Positions 1-6,095 of a DNA stretch of 8,033 nucleotides are shown here, piece after piece. The DNA is from Rhizobiaceae bacterium. Its GTDB lineage: Bacteria; Pseudomonadota; Alphaproteobacteria; Rhizobiales; Rhizobiaceae. The translations under genes and the position numbers were made by a program. The DNA lies in NCBI GenBank assembly GCA_004299545.1, contig SCRB01000376.1, positions 1 through 8,033 of the forward strand, in the 5' to 3' direction. Numbering within the stretch: position 1 is the first letter of the stretch; each line of letters starts with the position of its first letter. The notes under the pieces are model-generated. The model did no database searches. It was given only the letters and a program-made list of their open reading frames with translations, and had not been told where the DNA came from.

Positions 1-13
1 GCTCTTCCGATCT
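1..13. other. Illumina TruSeq adapter remnant at contig end
   Basis: The first 13 bases read GCTCTTCCGATCT. This is exactly the 3' end shared by both Illumina TruSeq adapter arms, and the genomic insert would begin at base 14. It is therefore not genomic sequence but untrimmed adapter at a contig edge. Together with bases 14-15 it creates a false in-frame TAG stop (13-15) in front of the first gene, which makes that gene look as if it starts at a TTG at 19. Confidence 0.9.
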
Positions 14-1551
14 AGCCGTTGACGGTCCATGATTACGAGGCGAAGCAACTCGCGCAGGCCTTCAAGGAGATGACGGGGATCACGGTCAATCACGACATCA
101 TCCAGGAAGGCGATGTCGTCAACAAGATCTCGACCGAGATGCAGACGGGACATCCCATCTACGATATCTGGATCAACGATTCCGACTTCATCGGCACGCA
201 TCCGCGCTACAACGATTCCATTACCTTCACCGACTACATGGCGGGCGACGGCAAGGCCATCACCAACCCCAACCTCGACCTCGACGATTTCATCGGCCTG
301 GAGTTCGGCAAGTGGATCGACGGGAAGGTCTACCAGTTGCCGGACCAGCAGTTCGCCAATCTCTATTGGTTTCGTTACGACTGGTTCGCGAAGCCGGCCA
401 TCCGCGATGCCTTCAAGAAGAAATACGGCTACGATCTCGGCGTCCCGGTCAACTGGTCGGCCTATGAGGACATCGCCGATTTCTTCACGAACACGATCAA
501 GGAGATCGATGGCCAGAAGGTCTATGGCCATATGGACTATGGCAAGAAGGATCCGTCTCTCGGCTGGCGCTTCACCGACGCCTGGCTGTCGATGGCTGGC
601 GAAGGCGACAAGGGGCTGCCGAACGGACGTCCTGTCGATGAATGGGGCATTCGGCTTGACGGCTATAACCCTACCGGATCGTCGATCACACGCGGTGGCG
701 GCGCCAACAGCCCGGCCGCGGTCTACGCGCTTGAGAAATATATCGACTGGCTGAAGAAATATGCGCCGCCGGAAGCAGCCGGCATGACCTTCAGCGAAGC
801 CGGGCCGGTGCCGGCGCAAGGCCATGTCGCCCAGCAGATCTTCTGGTACACAGCCTTCACCGCCGACATGGTGAAGCCCGGCCTGCCGGTGGTCAACGAC
901 GACGGCACGCCGAAATGGCGCATGGCGCCGTCGCCCCACGGCGCTTACTGGAAGGAGGGTATGAAGCTCGGCTATCAGGACGTCGGCTGCTGGACGATGC
1001 TGAAATATGCCGATCCGAAGAAGCTAGCGGCCGGTTTCCTGCATGCGCAGTTCTGCGTCTCGAAGACGGTGAGCTGCAAGAAGAGCCATGTCGGGCTGAC
1101 CTTCATCCGCGAAAGCGACATCTGGGACAAATCCTTCACCGAACGCGCCCCGAAGCTCGGCGGCCTGATCGAGTTCTATCGGTCGCCCGCGCGGACCTTG
1201 TGGACGCCGACGGGCATCAACGTGCCTGATTACGGCCGCATGGCGCCCTTGTGGTGGCAGAACGTATCCGATGCCGTGTCGGGTTCGAAGACGCCCCAGG
1301 AGGCGATGGACAATCTGGCGCGCCAGCAGGACGACGTCATGGCCCGCATCCAGAAATCGGGTGTCCAGGGTGCATGGGGGCCGAAGCTCAACGAAGAGAA
1401 GACCGCCGAATATTGGTATGCCAAGGCGGAAAAGGACGGCAACCTGTCGCCGCAGCGCAAGCTCGCCAATGAGAAGCCCAAGGGCGAGACGATCGATTAC
1501 GACGCCCTGATCAAAAGCTGGCCGGCGACCCCGCCGAAGAAGAAAGGCTGA
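14..1551 (+). CDS. glpV: ABC transporter solute-binding protein, GlpV-like (glycerol uptake), 5'-truncated
   Basis: This is a periplasmic binding protein of a carbohydrate-type ABC importer. I recognise it as resembling rhizobial GlpV, the glycerol-binding component of GlpSTPQUV. Visible family stretches include HDIIQEGDVVNKI near the start, YDIWINDSDFIGTH, WFRYDWFAKP, GHMDYGKKDPSLGWRFTDAW, VPAQGHVAQQIFWYTAFTAD, APSPHGAYWKEGMKLGYQD and KKSHVGLTFIRESDIWDKS. No signal peptide is present because the 5' end is missing. Full-length relatives are, from memory, about 570-580 residues, so roughly 60-70 residues including the secretion signal lie beyond the contig. The frame is open from base 14; the TTG at 19 is an internal codon. 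In rhizobia glpV is the last gene of its operon, which fits the strong terminator 15 bases after the stop. Binding-protein identity is secure. The glycerol substrate is inferred from resemblance only, and another polyol or sugar is possible. Confidence 0.8.
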
Positions 1552-1566
1552 TCGCCATAACCAACA

Positions 1567-1596
1567 GAAAGCCGGGCCAGTGCCCGGCTTTCTTTC
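1567..1596 (+). terminator. Rho-independent terminator after the GlpV-like gene
   Basis: A perfect 11-base-pair stem, GAAAGCCGGGC (1567-1577) against GCCCGGCTTTC (1582-1592), has a 4-base loop CAGT and is followed by TTTCC. It lies 15 bases after the stop of the solute-binding protein gene. It is the expected end of the transport operon. Confidence 0.85.
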
Positions 1597-1643
1597 CGGC
1601 CAACCCATTGGCTTGGATTAATCGGTGTAGATAATTGAACGAT

Positions 1644-1783
1644 ACCCCCTCACCGCCTCGCTTTGCTCGGCACCTCTCCCCCACAGCCGTAGGGGAGAGG
1701 ATAGACGGCCGCGATGCAGGGACCTATCCTCTCCCCTGTCGAGCGGGGGAGAGGTGATTTGCGAAGCAAATCGGTGAGGGGGT
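1644..1783. repeat. Nested intergenic palindrome, probable dispersed rhizobial repeat
   Basis: Three nested inverted arms are exact. ACCCCCTCACCG (1644-1655) pairs with 1772-1783. CACCTCTCCCCC (1671-1682) pairs with 1745-1756. GGGGAGAGGATAG (1692-1704) pairs with 1724-1736. Between the outer and middle arms each side carries its own short hairpin-like insert; the right one is GATTTGC GAA GCAAATC (1756-1772) and the left one (1656-1670, around GCTTTGC) is weaker. The whole would fold as a long stem with side arms. CT/AG-rich palindromes of this style are common between genes in Hyphomicrobiales genomes and are usually dispersed in many copies. That this one is dispersed is inference, since only one copy is in the window. 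Confidence 0.8.
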
Positions 1784-1792
1784 CGATTGATC

Positions 1793-2512
1793 ATGCGCGT
1801 CATTTTTCGTTGCCCTCCTGCCCTTCTCGGCCGCCTGCCGCCGCCCGTTGCGGCGCGGAAGGCGCTGCCGGACTGGCTCCGCGCGATGCCAGCTTCGGCT
1901 TTCTCGGAGACGCACGGTCTCGATGTGCGCACGGTCAAGCAATGCCCGCCCTTCGTCGATGCGATGGCGCACGGCTTCATCATGCCGTTGCCCTGCGACG
2001 TGACGATGCGGGACGGACGGCTTTCCTGGGATTGGGACCTGCCGCCGCTGTCGATCGGGATGCATCCACGCTCACCTGTCAGCTTTCATGTCCCCGCTCA
2101 GGTCACGGGAACCCCGTTCCACGATGCCCGCAGCGCGATCGTCAAGTTCAACTCCTTCTGGACGGTCGAACTCGAGCCGGGCTACTCGCTTTTCGCGACC
2201 CATCCGGTGAACCGCGCCGACCTGCCGTTTCGCCTGCTGAGCGGGCTGGTCGATGCCGATCGGTTCAACGACGTCGGCATTCTTTTCCCGGCCGTGTGGA
2301 TAGACCCCGCCTTTTCAGGGACGCTCGGCGCTGGCACTCCGATTGCCCAGTGCTTTCCCCTGAGGCGCGAAGAACTGGAAATGGAGATCGGAGTGTTTTC
2401 TGAGGAGAAGGCCGGGGCCTATGGGAAAACGGCGGGCGAATTGCTGGCCAAAACGGGGGTCTATCGCCGTCGCTATAGGGCGCGGCGCGGCCGTTCAGCG
2501 GGCGAGAGATAG
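1793..2512 (+). CDS. DUF6065-like protein of unknown function
   Basis: The encoded protein has 239 residues and no signal peptide or membrane segment. It looks like the uncharacterised DUF6065 family by overall length and by the stretches DWLRAMP, VRTVKQCPPFVDAM, GFIMPLPCDV, SWDWDLP, FHVPAQVTGTPF and KFNSFWTVELEPGYSLFATH. Family assignment is from memory of such proteins. The protein is rich in aromatic residues and prolines in the middle and ends in a basic tail (RRRYRARRGRSAGER). I chose the ATG at 1793 over the in-frame TTG at 1787 because GAGGGGG (1776-1782) sits 10 bases upstream as a plausible ribosome binding site. That purine run is part of the right arm of the adjacent palindrome. 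The 3' end overlaps the convergent TPR gene by 18 bases. No function can be stated. Confidence 0.75.
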   Translation: MRVIFRCPPALLGRLPPPVAARKALPDWLRAMPASAFSETHGLDVRTVKQCPPFVDAMAHGFIMPLPCDVTMRDGRLSWDWDLPPLSIGMHPRSPVSFHVPAQVTGTPFHDARSAIVKFNSFWTVELEPGYSLFATHPVNRADLPFRLLSGLVDADRFNDVGILFPAVWIDPAFSGTLGAGTPIAQCFPLRREELEMEIGVFSEEKAGAYGKTAGELLAKTGVYRRRYRARRGRSAGER

Positions 2513-3397
2513 TCGAAACGCCCGAAGATCGAGCCACAATTCCCCTCTGGGCGCTGCTGTGATCGCCTGCGCGATACGGCCGAACGTGTCTTGCCTCAGC
2601 CTGACCGCGTTGCCATAAGCGCGGCGGGCGGCGTCGAGATCGCCGGCTTCCTGCCACGCGATGCCCTCGTTCACCGCAGCCTCGGCGAAGTCGGGTTCCG
2701 CGCGCTGCGCCTTGGCGAAAGCCTCCGCGGCCTCCGCCGGCATTTGCTCGTCCTGCAACGTCAATCCAAGCAGGAACCAGGCGCGTGCGGATTTGGGATT
2801 GAGCCGTATCGCCTGTTCCAGCACTGTTCTCGCCTCGGTCATGCGGCCGCATTGCCGCAGGATGATCGCTTTCTTGGCCAGAAGTCCGGGATCCGGCGCC
2901 CGGTCGGTGATCCGCGCGAGAACGTGCAAGGCCTGTTCGAATTGGCCTGCTCGATAGAGAATGTCGATAATCTCCTGCCATTCCACGGTGTTTCCGGGAA
3001 AATTCTGACAGAGCCGTTCCAGTGTCCCCGCCACATCCGGAGAACCACCTTCGAGAAGAACCGCATAATGCAGGAAATGCGGCTCGGCACGTTCCGGCAT
3101 GAGGCGTGCGGCCTCGGCGAGCAGGGATCGCGCCAGAGCCGTATCGCTGGCCGCGCGGGCTGCTTTCCCTGCGAGCACCAAGGTGGGGCCATGCCGTGGC
3201 CGAAGCTCAAGCGCCTTTTTCGCGGCGGCAAGTGTGTCGGCGGGGCGCCCGTCCTGCAAGGCCGCCGCCGCAGCGAGTTGGTGGACCGCGGCTTCGCCGG
3301 GAAATTCCTGAAGCAGCAGCGCGCAAAGCCGGACCGCTTCCGCGGTTTCGCCTTTATCAAGTCTCTCCAGGACCTGCGCTATCCGCGTTTTCAGCAT
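2495..3397 (-). CDS. Tetratricopeptide-repeat (TPR) protein
   Basis: This is a soluble protein of 300 residues made almost entirely of degenerate TPR helix pairs. The clearest units are near its C-terminal half: GRMTEARTVLEQAIRLNPKS, then ARAWFLLGLTLQDEQMPAEA followed by AEAFAKAQRAEPDF, and AAVNEGIAWQEAGDLDAARR. Seven or eight units seem to be present. TPRs are protein-binding scaffolds, and no catalytic domain follows; the C-terminal 30 residues (GRIAQAITAAPRGELWLDLR) are non-TPR. I start it at the ATG at 3397 because GAGAAGGGG lies 7 bases upstream. In-frame ATGs at 3418 and 3493 would add 7 or 32 residues that do not look like TPR. A CTCGAC/TATCAT promoter candidate lies at 3445-3473. The gene ends inside the DUF6065-like gene running the other way. 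Its partner is unknown. Confidence 0.8.
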   Translation of the reverse strand: MLKTRIAQVLERLDKGETAEAVRLCALLLQEFPGEAAVHQLAAAAALQDGRPADTLAAAKKALELRPRHGPTLVLAGKAARAASDTALARSLLAEAARLMPERAEPHFLHYAVLLEGGSPDVAGTLERLCQNFPGNTVEWQEIIDILYRAGQFEQALHVLARITDRAPDPGLLAKKAIILRQCGRMTEARTVLEQAIRLNPKSARAWFLLGLTLQDEQMPAEAAEAFAKAQRAEPDFAEAAVNEGIAWQEAGDLDAARRAYGNAVRLRQDTFGRIAQAITAAPRGELWLDLRAFRLSLAR

Positions 3398-3444
3398 GGC
3401 TCGACCCCTTCTCGGCATAAAACCGGCAATGGCCTCCGCACTCC

Positions 3445-3473
3445 ATGATAATTCGTCTTGAGGCCGTGTCGAG
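3445..3473 (-). promoter_or_regulatory. Candidate sigma-70-type promoter for the TPR gene
   Basis: Read on the minus strand, CTCGAC (3473-3468) and TATCAT (3450-3445) are separated by 17 bases. This resembles the alphaproteobacterial CTTGAC / CTATAT pattern with one mismatch in the -35. Transcription would start near 3438 and give a leader of about 40 bases before the ATG at 3397. It falls in the 131-base gap between the GNAT gene and the TPR gene. This is pattern matching only. Confidence 0.35.
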
Positions 3474-3528
3474 TTGTGCCGCTCGTATGGCAACGGAAAC
3501 GGCGCCGCAATCGCCTACAGCGCTCCCG

Positions 3529-4119
3529 TCAATTGCCCGGCCATTGGCGCAAACCGACCCAGGTTTTGCGGTCGAGCGTATAGCGTTCGGTCGGGACCCG
3601 CCCGGCGGCGAGCGAATCCATCATGCCCTGGCCGGCATATTGGAAGCCGCATTTGTGGATCACCCGCCGTGAGGCCGCATTGATGACGCGGCAGGCGACA
3701 TGGAGAACGTCGATTTCCGTCGCCCGGAAGGCCACGTCCACCAGGGCATGCGCCGCTTCCGTGGCATAGCCCTTGCCCCAGTACGGCTCGCCGACCCAGT
3801 AGCCGAGCTCCAGCCCGAGTTCCTTCGGATGCAGCCCCGCGCAGCCGACGAACGTGCCGGTCTCCGCGATGGTCAGAGCGTAGCTGCAACCGCCGAACTG
3901 TCCTTTCGCCGTCATGTCGACGAAGGCCCGCGCCTCGGCTTCGCCATAGGGATGCGGCATGCGCGCCAGCATCCCCGCAATGCGGCGATTGTGCGCGAGT
4001 CGCGCTATGTCGGGAATATCTTCCGGATGCGGCGGTCTCAACACCAGCCGTTCCGTGACCAGCACGGGGCATTCGATCCTCAGGCTCTCGCCTTCGATAT
4101 CTTCCTTCTCGGCAACCAC
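3529..4119 (-). CDS. GNAT-family N-acetyltransferase (RimJ/RimL-like)
   Basis: This is a cytoplasmic enzyme of 196 residues expected to transfer an acetyl group from acetyl-CoA to an amine, possibly a protein N-terminus. It has the order of a GNAT fold: VTERLVLRPPHPEDIPDIAR at the start, then ELGYWVGEPYWGKGYATEAA (about residues 104-123), which carries the acetyl-CoA pyrophosphate loop as WGKGYA. The late motif VINAASRRVIHKCGF (about 145-159) has the Asn and Ser typical of the RimJ/RimL branch. I choose the GTG at 4119 because GGAGG (4132-4128) lies exactly 8 bases upstream. An in-frame ATG at 4164 would add 15 residues, but it sits inside the rpmA terminator hairpin. Rhizobial genomes often carry acetyltransferase genes between rpmA and obgE; here the following gene is a TPR protein. 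The substrate is unknown. Confidence 0.85.
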   Translation of the reverse strand: MVAEKEDIEGESLRIECPVLVTERLVLRPPHPEDIPDIARLAHNRRIAGMLARMPHPYGEAEARAFVDMTAKGQFGGCSYALTIAETGTFVGCAGLHPKELGLELGYWVGEPYWGKGYATEAAHALVDVAFRATEIDVLHVACRVINAASRRVIHKCGFQYAGQGMMDSLAAGRVPTERYTLDRKTWVGLRQWPGN

Positions 4120-4135
4120 CTTATCGTCCTCCAGG

Positions 4136-4170
4136 CAAAGAAAAAGGAGAGAGGGGCGTCCCATCTCTCC
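4136..4170 (-). terminator. Rho-independent terminator after rpmA
   Basis: Read on the minus strand, GGAGAGA (4170-4164) pairs with TCTCTCC (4152-4146), and GGG/CCC pairing extends the stem into the loop. A T-rich run, TTTTTCTTTG (4145-4136), follows directly. It lies about 70 bases after the L27 stop and immediately before the ribosome binding site of the acetyltransferase. It therefore separates ribosomal protein transcription from the acetyltransferase, at least in part. Confidence 0.75.
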
Positions 4171-4192
4171 TGTTCGCTTTCTGGATTTCCAG

Positions 4193-4221
4193 ACACCGGA
4201 CCCGAGATGGGGCGCCGGTGT
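4193..4221 (-). other. Hairpin in the 3' region of the rpmA transcript
   Basis: ACACCGG (minus strand, 4221-4215) pairs with CCGGTGT (4199-4193), and a CCC/GGG pair within the loop extends it. No T-run follows, so it is not a terminator by itself. It lies between the rpmA stop and the intrinsic terminator at 4136-4170. A role in shielding the 3' end of the ribosomal protein mRNA is possible but inferred. Confidence 0.5.
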
Positions 4222-4239
4222 TTCGTGTCGCGGAACCGG

Positions 4240-4509
4240 CTACTCCGCTGCCGCCATAATCGGCTGGACCGATACATAGGTTCGGCCGTTGGCTTTGGTA
4301 CGGAATGCGACGGCGCCGGCTTGCAGCGCAAAGAGCGTATGGTCCGTACCCATGCCGACATTTTCGCCGGGATGCCACTTGGTGCCGCGCTGGCGCACGA
4401 GGATGTTGCCGGCAAGAACCTTCTCGCCGCCGAACTTCTTCACGCCGAGGCGCTTGGAATGGGAATCACGGCCGTTGCGCGACGAACCGCCAGCTTTCTT
4501 GTGTGCCAT
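4240..4509 (-). CDS. rpmA: 50S ribosomal protein L27
   Basis: An 89-residue L27 that sits in the large ribosomal subunit with its N-terminal tail reaching towards the peptidyl transferase centre. The start is diagnostic: [20 protein letters not shown] followed by LGVKKFGGE. The later stretch [20 protein letters not shown] is also canonical. There is no N-terminal extension of the kind removed by a protease in Firmicutes, so the mature tail is encoded directly. AGGAG lies about 6-7 bases before the ATG. The gene follows rplU after 23 bases, the usual rplU-rpmA operon arrangement, and is followed by a hairpin and an intrinsic terminator. Length is normal for the family. Confidence 0.97.
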   Translation of the reverse strand: MAHKKAGGSSRNGRDSHSKRLGVKKFGGEKVLAGNILVRQRGTKWHPGENVGMGTDHTLFALQAGAVAFRTKANGRTYVSVQPIMAAAE

Positions 4510-4532
4510 CGGTGTTCTCCTTCAGCCTTCTC

Positions 4533-5192
4533 TCATTCGCCCTTGGCCAGCGCCTTGGCCTGCTCGCGCCAATCTTCGATCTGATGGGTGCTGAACGGCA
4601 TGGCCGCGTCGATCCTGGCGATGTCCTCATTCGTCAAAGCCGCGATCTGGGCGAAGGTGGTGATACCCTGCTCGTTCAGATCCTTCGCCGCGACCGGGCC
4701 GATACCCTTGATCACGGTCAGGTCGTCGCCCTTGCCCTTCGGTGTCTTGAAGAGCGGCGCCGCCTTTTCCGCTGCTTTTGCCTCTTCCTTCGCTTCGGCT
4801 TTTGCCGCTGGTGCCGCGGTCTTGGATTCGGGGGCCTTGGCCTCGGGCTTCGCCGCAGCCTTCTTCGACGGCTTGGCGCCACCGGTGAGAATTTCGGAAA
4901 TCCAAACCGTGGTCAGCAGCTGCCTATGGCCAATCTTGCGGCGCGAATTCTGCCGGCGGCGCTTCTTGAAGGCGATGACGGTCTTCGCCTTGCCCTGTTC
5001 GACGACTTCCGCCGTCACCAGCGCGCCATCCACGAAAGGTGCGCCGATCGAGGCGTTTTCGCCCTCGCCGACGGCGAGCACATTTCCGAATTCCACGATT
5101 TCGCCGACATTGCCGGCAAGCTTCTCGACCTTCAGGAGGTCGTTGGCGGCGACGCGATACTGCTTGCCGCCGGTTTTGATGACTGCGAACAT
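4533..5192 (-). CDS. rplU: 50S ribosomal protein L21 with C-terminal helix-hairpin-helix-like extension
   Basis: A 219-residue L21, about twice the usual length of roughly 100. Residues 1-104 are a normal L21: [18 protein letters not shown] at the start, and [17 protein letters not shown] (75-91), the basic rRNA-binding segment. Residues about 106-147 are a low-complexity Ala/Lys/Glu linker. Residues about 157-217 ([20 protein letters not shown] and onward, ending near DWREQAKAL) look like the helix-hairpin-helix-like domain also seen at the C-terminus of some NuoE proteins. Extended L21 proteins occur in Hyphomicrobiales, so I do not call this a recent fusion. I start at the second of two tandem ATGs (5192) because it gives the conserved MFAVIKTGG, and AAAGG lies 7 bases upstream. 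Starting at 5195 would add one Met. The role of the extension is not known to me. Confidence 0.95.
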   Translation of the reverse strand: MFAVIKTGGKQYRVAANDLLKVEKLAGNVGEIVEFGNVLAVGEGENASIGAPFVDGALVTAEVVEQGKAKTVIAFKKRRRQNSRRKIGHRQLLTTVWISEILTGGAKPSKKAAAKPEAKAPESKTAAPAAKAEAKEEAKAAEKAAPLFKTPKGKGDDLTVIKGIGPVAAKDLNEQGITTFAQIAALTNEDIARIDAAMPFSTHQIEDWREQAKALAKGE

Positions 5193-5273
5193 CATTTTGC
5201 CTTTCGGTGTTCCGCCATGGCTCTTGAGCGGCCGTAGCCGCCAGGCCATCTTTTTGTCAGTCGTTCCGGGTTC

Positions 5274-5304
5274 AAAAAACAACAGGCGCGGGAAAACCCA
5301 CGCC
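5274..5304 (-). promoter_or_regulatory. Attenuator-like hairpin in the rplU leader
   Basis: Read on the minus strand, GGCGTGGG (5304-5297), loop TTTT, then CCCGCGCC (5292-5285) form an 8-base-pair stem with one T-G wobble, followed by TGTTGTTTTTT (5284-5274). This has the form of an intrinsic terminator, yet it lies between the best promoter candidate (5318-5345) and the rplU start (5192). It could be a leader attenuator, or it could end a transcript that comes from upstream. It would sit very near the 5' end if the promoter call is right. Confidence 0.5.
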
Positions 5305-5317
5305 ATGCGCAAGGTGC

Positions 5318-5345
5318 TCCTAGACGAAGGCCCGTGGCCTGTCAA
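5318..5345 (-). promoter_or_regulatory. Probable promoter of the rplU-rpmA operon
   Basis: On the minus strand, TTGACA (5345-5340, preceded by C to give CTTGAC) and CTAGGA (5323-5318) are separated by 16 bases. The -35 is a perfect consensus. This is the kind of promoter expected for ribosomal protein genes in alphaproteobacteria. Transcription would start near 5311 and leave a leader of about 120 bases. Confidence 0.6.
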
Positions 5346-5645
5346 GGTTCAGCTCGCGGCGGACCCTGGCAACCCACTCGCTGCGACAGCCGACGCCGGG
5401 TTCGGTCGGGCTACGATGCGGTCGTTCCATGCCCCGAGAGAGCGGACGTTCGTGCTGCCGGGGGCCGGAACCATGAACCGGCGCACTTGAAATAGTTGTC
5501 ACGTCCTAGGGTTGCATTCCAGCGGAGAAAGAGCAAGATGGACGGCCTCCACTGATACCGAGCCTGTCTCCAGCTTCGGCTGCCTTCCTTGCCGGGGCGA
5601 AGAGCCTTGAAGCTTTCAGGATCGCAAACGCCATTGAGAACGTGA
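5346..5645. other. Divergent intergenic region between rplU and the cas3 remnant
   Basis: About 300 bases separate the rplU promoter from the cas3 start. A 60-codon open frame on the minus strand (5320-5502) overlaps the rplU promoter; it is Arg/Pro-rich and resembles nothing I know, so I do not call it a gene. No tRNA, strong hairpin or clear plus-strand promoter is visible. This stretch should contain whatever promoter drove the former cas operon. Confidence 0.4.
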
Positions 5646-5943
5646 ATGTCCTATTTTGCGCATTCCGGCACCCCCGGAGACAAGAGCGATTGGCAGGAAC
5701 TGCCTGTTCATTTGCGGGAAACCGCCTCGCTTGCGGCGAAATTCGCCACGTCATTCGGGCTGGAGCGGCTGGCATTTCTCACTGGCCTGTTTCACGATCT
5801 CGGCAAATACGATCCGCGCTTCCAGGAGCGGCTGACGGGCAAGAACATCCGCGTCGATCATTCCACGGCCGGCGCCTATATCCTGCGCGGTCTGGCAAAG
5901 GAGCAAAGCCGAATCCATGGCGTCATGGCGGAACTGGCCGCCT
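5646..5943 (+). pseudogene. cas3: Truncated cas3, N-terminal half of the HD nuclease domain (type I-C-like)
   Basis: Intact Cas3 is the nuclease-helicase that degrades DNA after Cascade recognition in type I CRISPR systems, and is usually more than 700 residues. Here only about 99 native codons remain. They show the HD nuclease signature: H22 in LPVHLRETA, the H50-D51 pair in LTGLFHDLGKYD with K54, and D71-H72 in RVDHSTAGAYIL. The opening SYFAHSG and W16 are typical of Cas3 N-termini. The later HD ligands and the entire DExD/H helicase and C-terminal parts are absent. At 5944 the reading frame enters a CRISPR repeat and stops at 5993 after about 16 foreign codons. A short peptide with half an HD domain is not expected to be active. 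Start is the ATG at 5646; only a weak ribosome site (TTGAGAA) precedes it. Type I-C is inferred from the repeat. Confidence 0.88.
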
Positions 5944-5963
5944 GCGCGGGCGCGGATCGAAAC
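5944..5963 (+). repeat. Half CRISPR repeat at the cas3 deletion junction
   Basis: These 20 bases equal repeat positions 13-32 exactly. The 12 bases before them (5932-5943) match the missing repeat positions at only two sites, no better than chance, and instead continue the cas3 frame (MAELAA). The breakpoint is therefore at or within a few bases of 5943/5944. Short shared GC-rich bases may blur it. Confidence 0.85.
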
Positions 5964-6095
5964 ATTCGCCGGACTCGATGCGCGCCGCAATGAACGTGTC
6001 GCCCGCTACGCGCGGGCGCGGATCGAAACCGAATGACCGGCGCGATGCGAGACGATGCAGGTCGTCGCCCGCTACGCGCGGGCGCGGATCGAAAC
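5944..6095 (+). CRISPR. Remnant type I-C-like CRISPR array: one 3' half-repeat, two full repeats, two spacers
   Basis: Two identical 32-base repeats lie at 5998-6029 and 6064-6095. A third copy at 5944-5963 keeps only the last 20 bases, GCGCGGGCGCGGATCGAAAC, exact. The two spacers (5964-5997 and 6030-6063) are both 34 bases, so the period is 66. The repeat begins GTCGCC, has a perfect 7-base-pair stem (CGCCCGC against GCGGGCG) and ends in an 11-base tail CGGATCGAAAC. This matches the general plan of type I-C repeats, where Cas5 cuts to leave an 11-base 5' handle. Orientation is the same as cas3, as in type I-C loci with the array downstream of cas2. No leader is present. Bases 6096-6129 could be one more spacer, but no repeat follows at 6130. 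Confidence 0.93.

Noticed and set aside
2591..3448. A 285-codon plus-strand frame opposite the TPR gene
   Set aside because: The minus-strand TPR repeats are unmistakable, and the plus frame shows no motif or ribosome site.
3700..4584. Long plus-strand frame opposite the acetyltransferase and L27 genes
   Set aside because: It is antisense to two well-supported genes; its product has no recognisable motif and reflects GC-rich third-position bias.
4305..5490. Long plus-strand frames opposite rplU
   Set aside because: They are mirror frames of the L21 gene; the Phe/Leu/Arg-rich or Ala/Ser-rich products are shadows of the Ala/Lys/Glu linker.
5320..5502. A 60-codon minus-strand frame upstream of rplU
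   Set aside because: It overlaps the consensus promoter of rplU, is rich in Arg and Pro as random GC-rich frames are, and has no clear ribosome site.
5346..5520. A tRNA gene upstream of rplU
   Set aside because: Neither strand shows a T-arm GGTTCGA-type element together with matching acceptor and anticodon stems.
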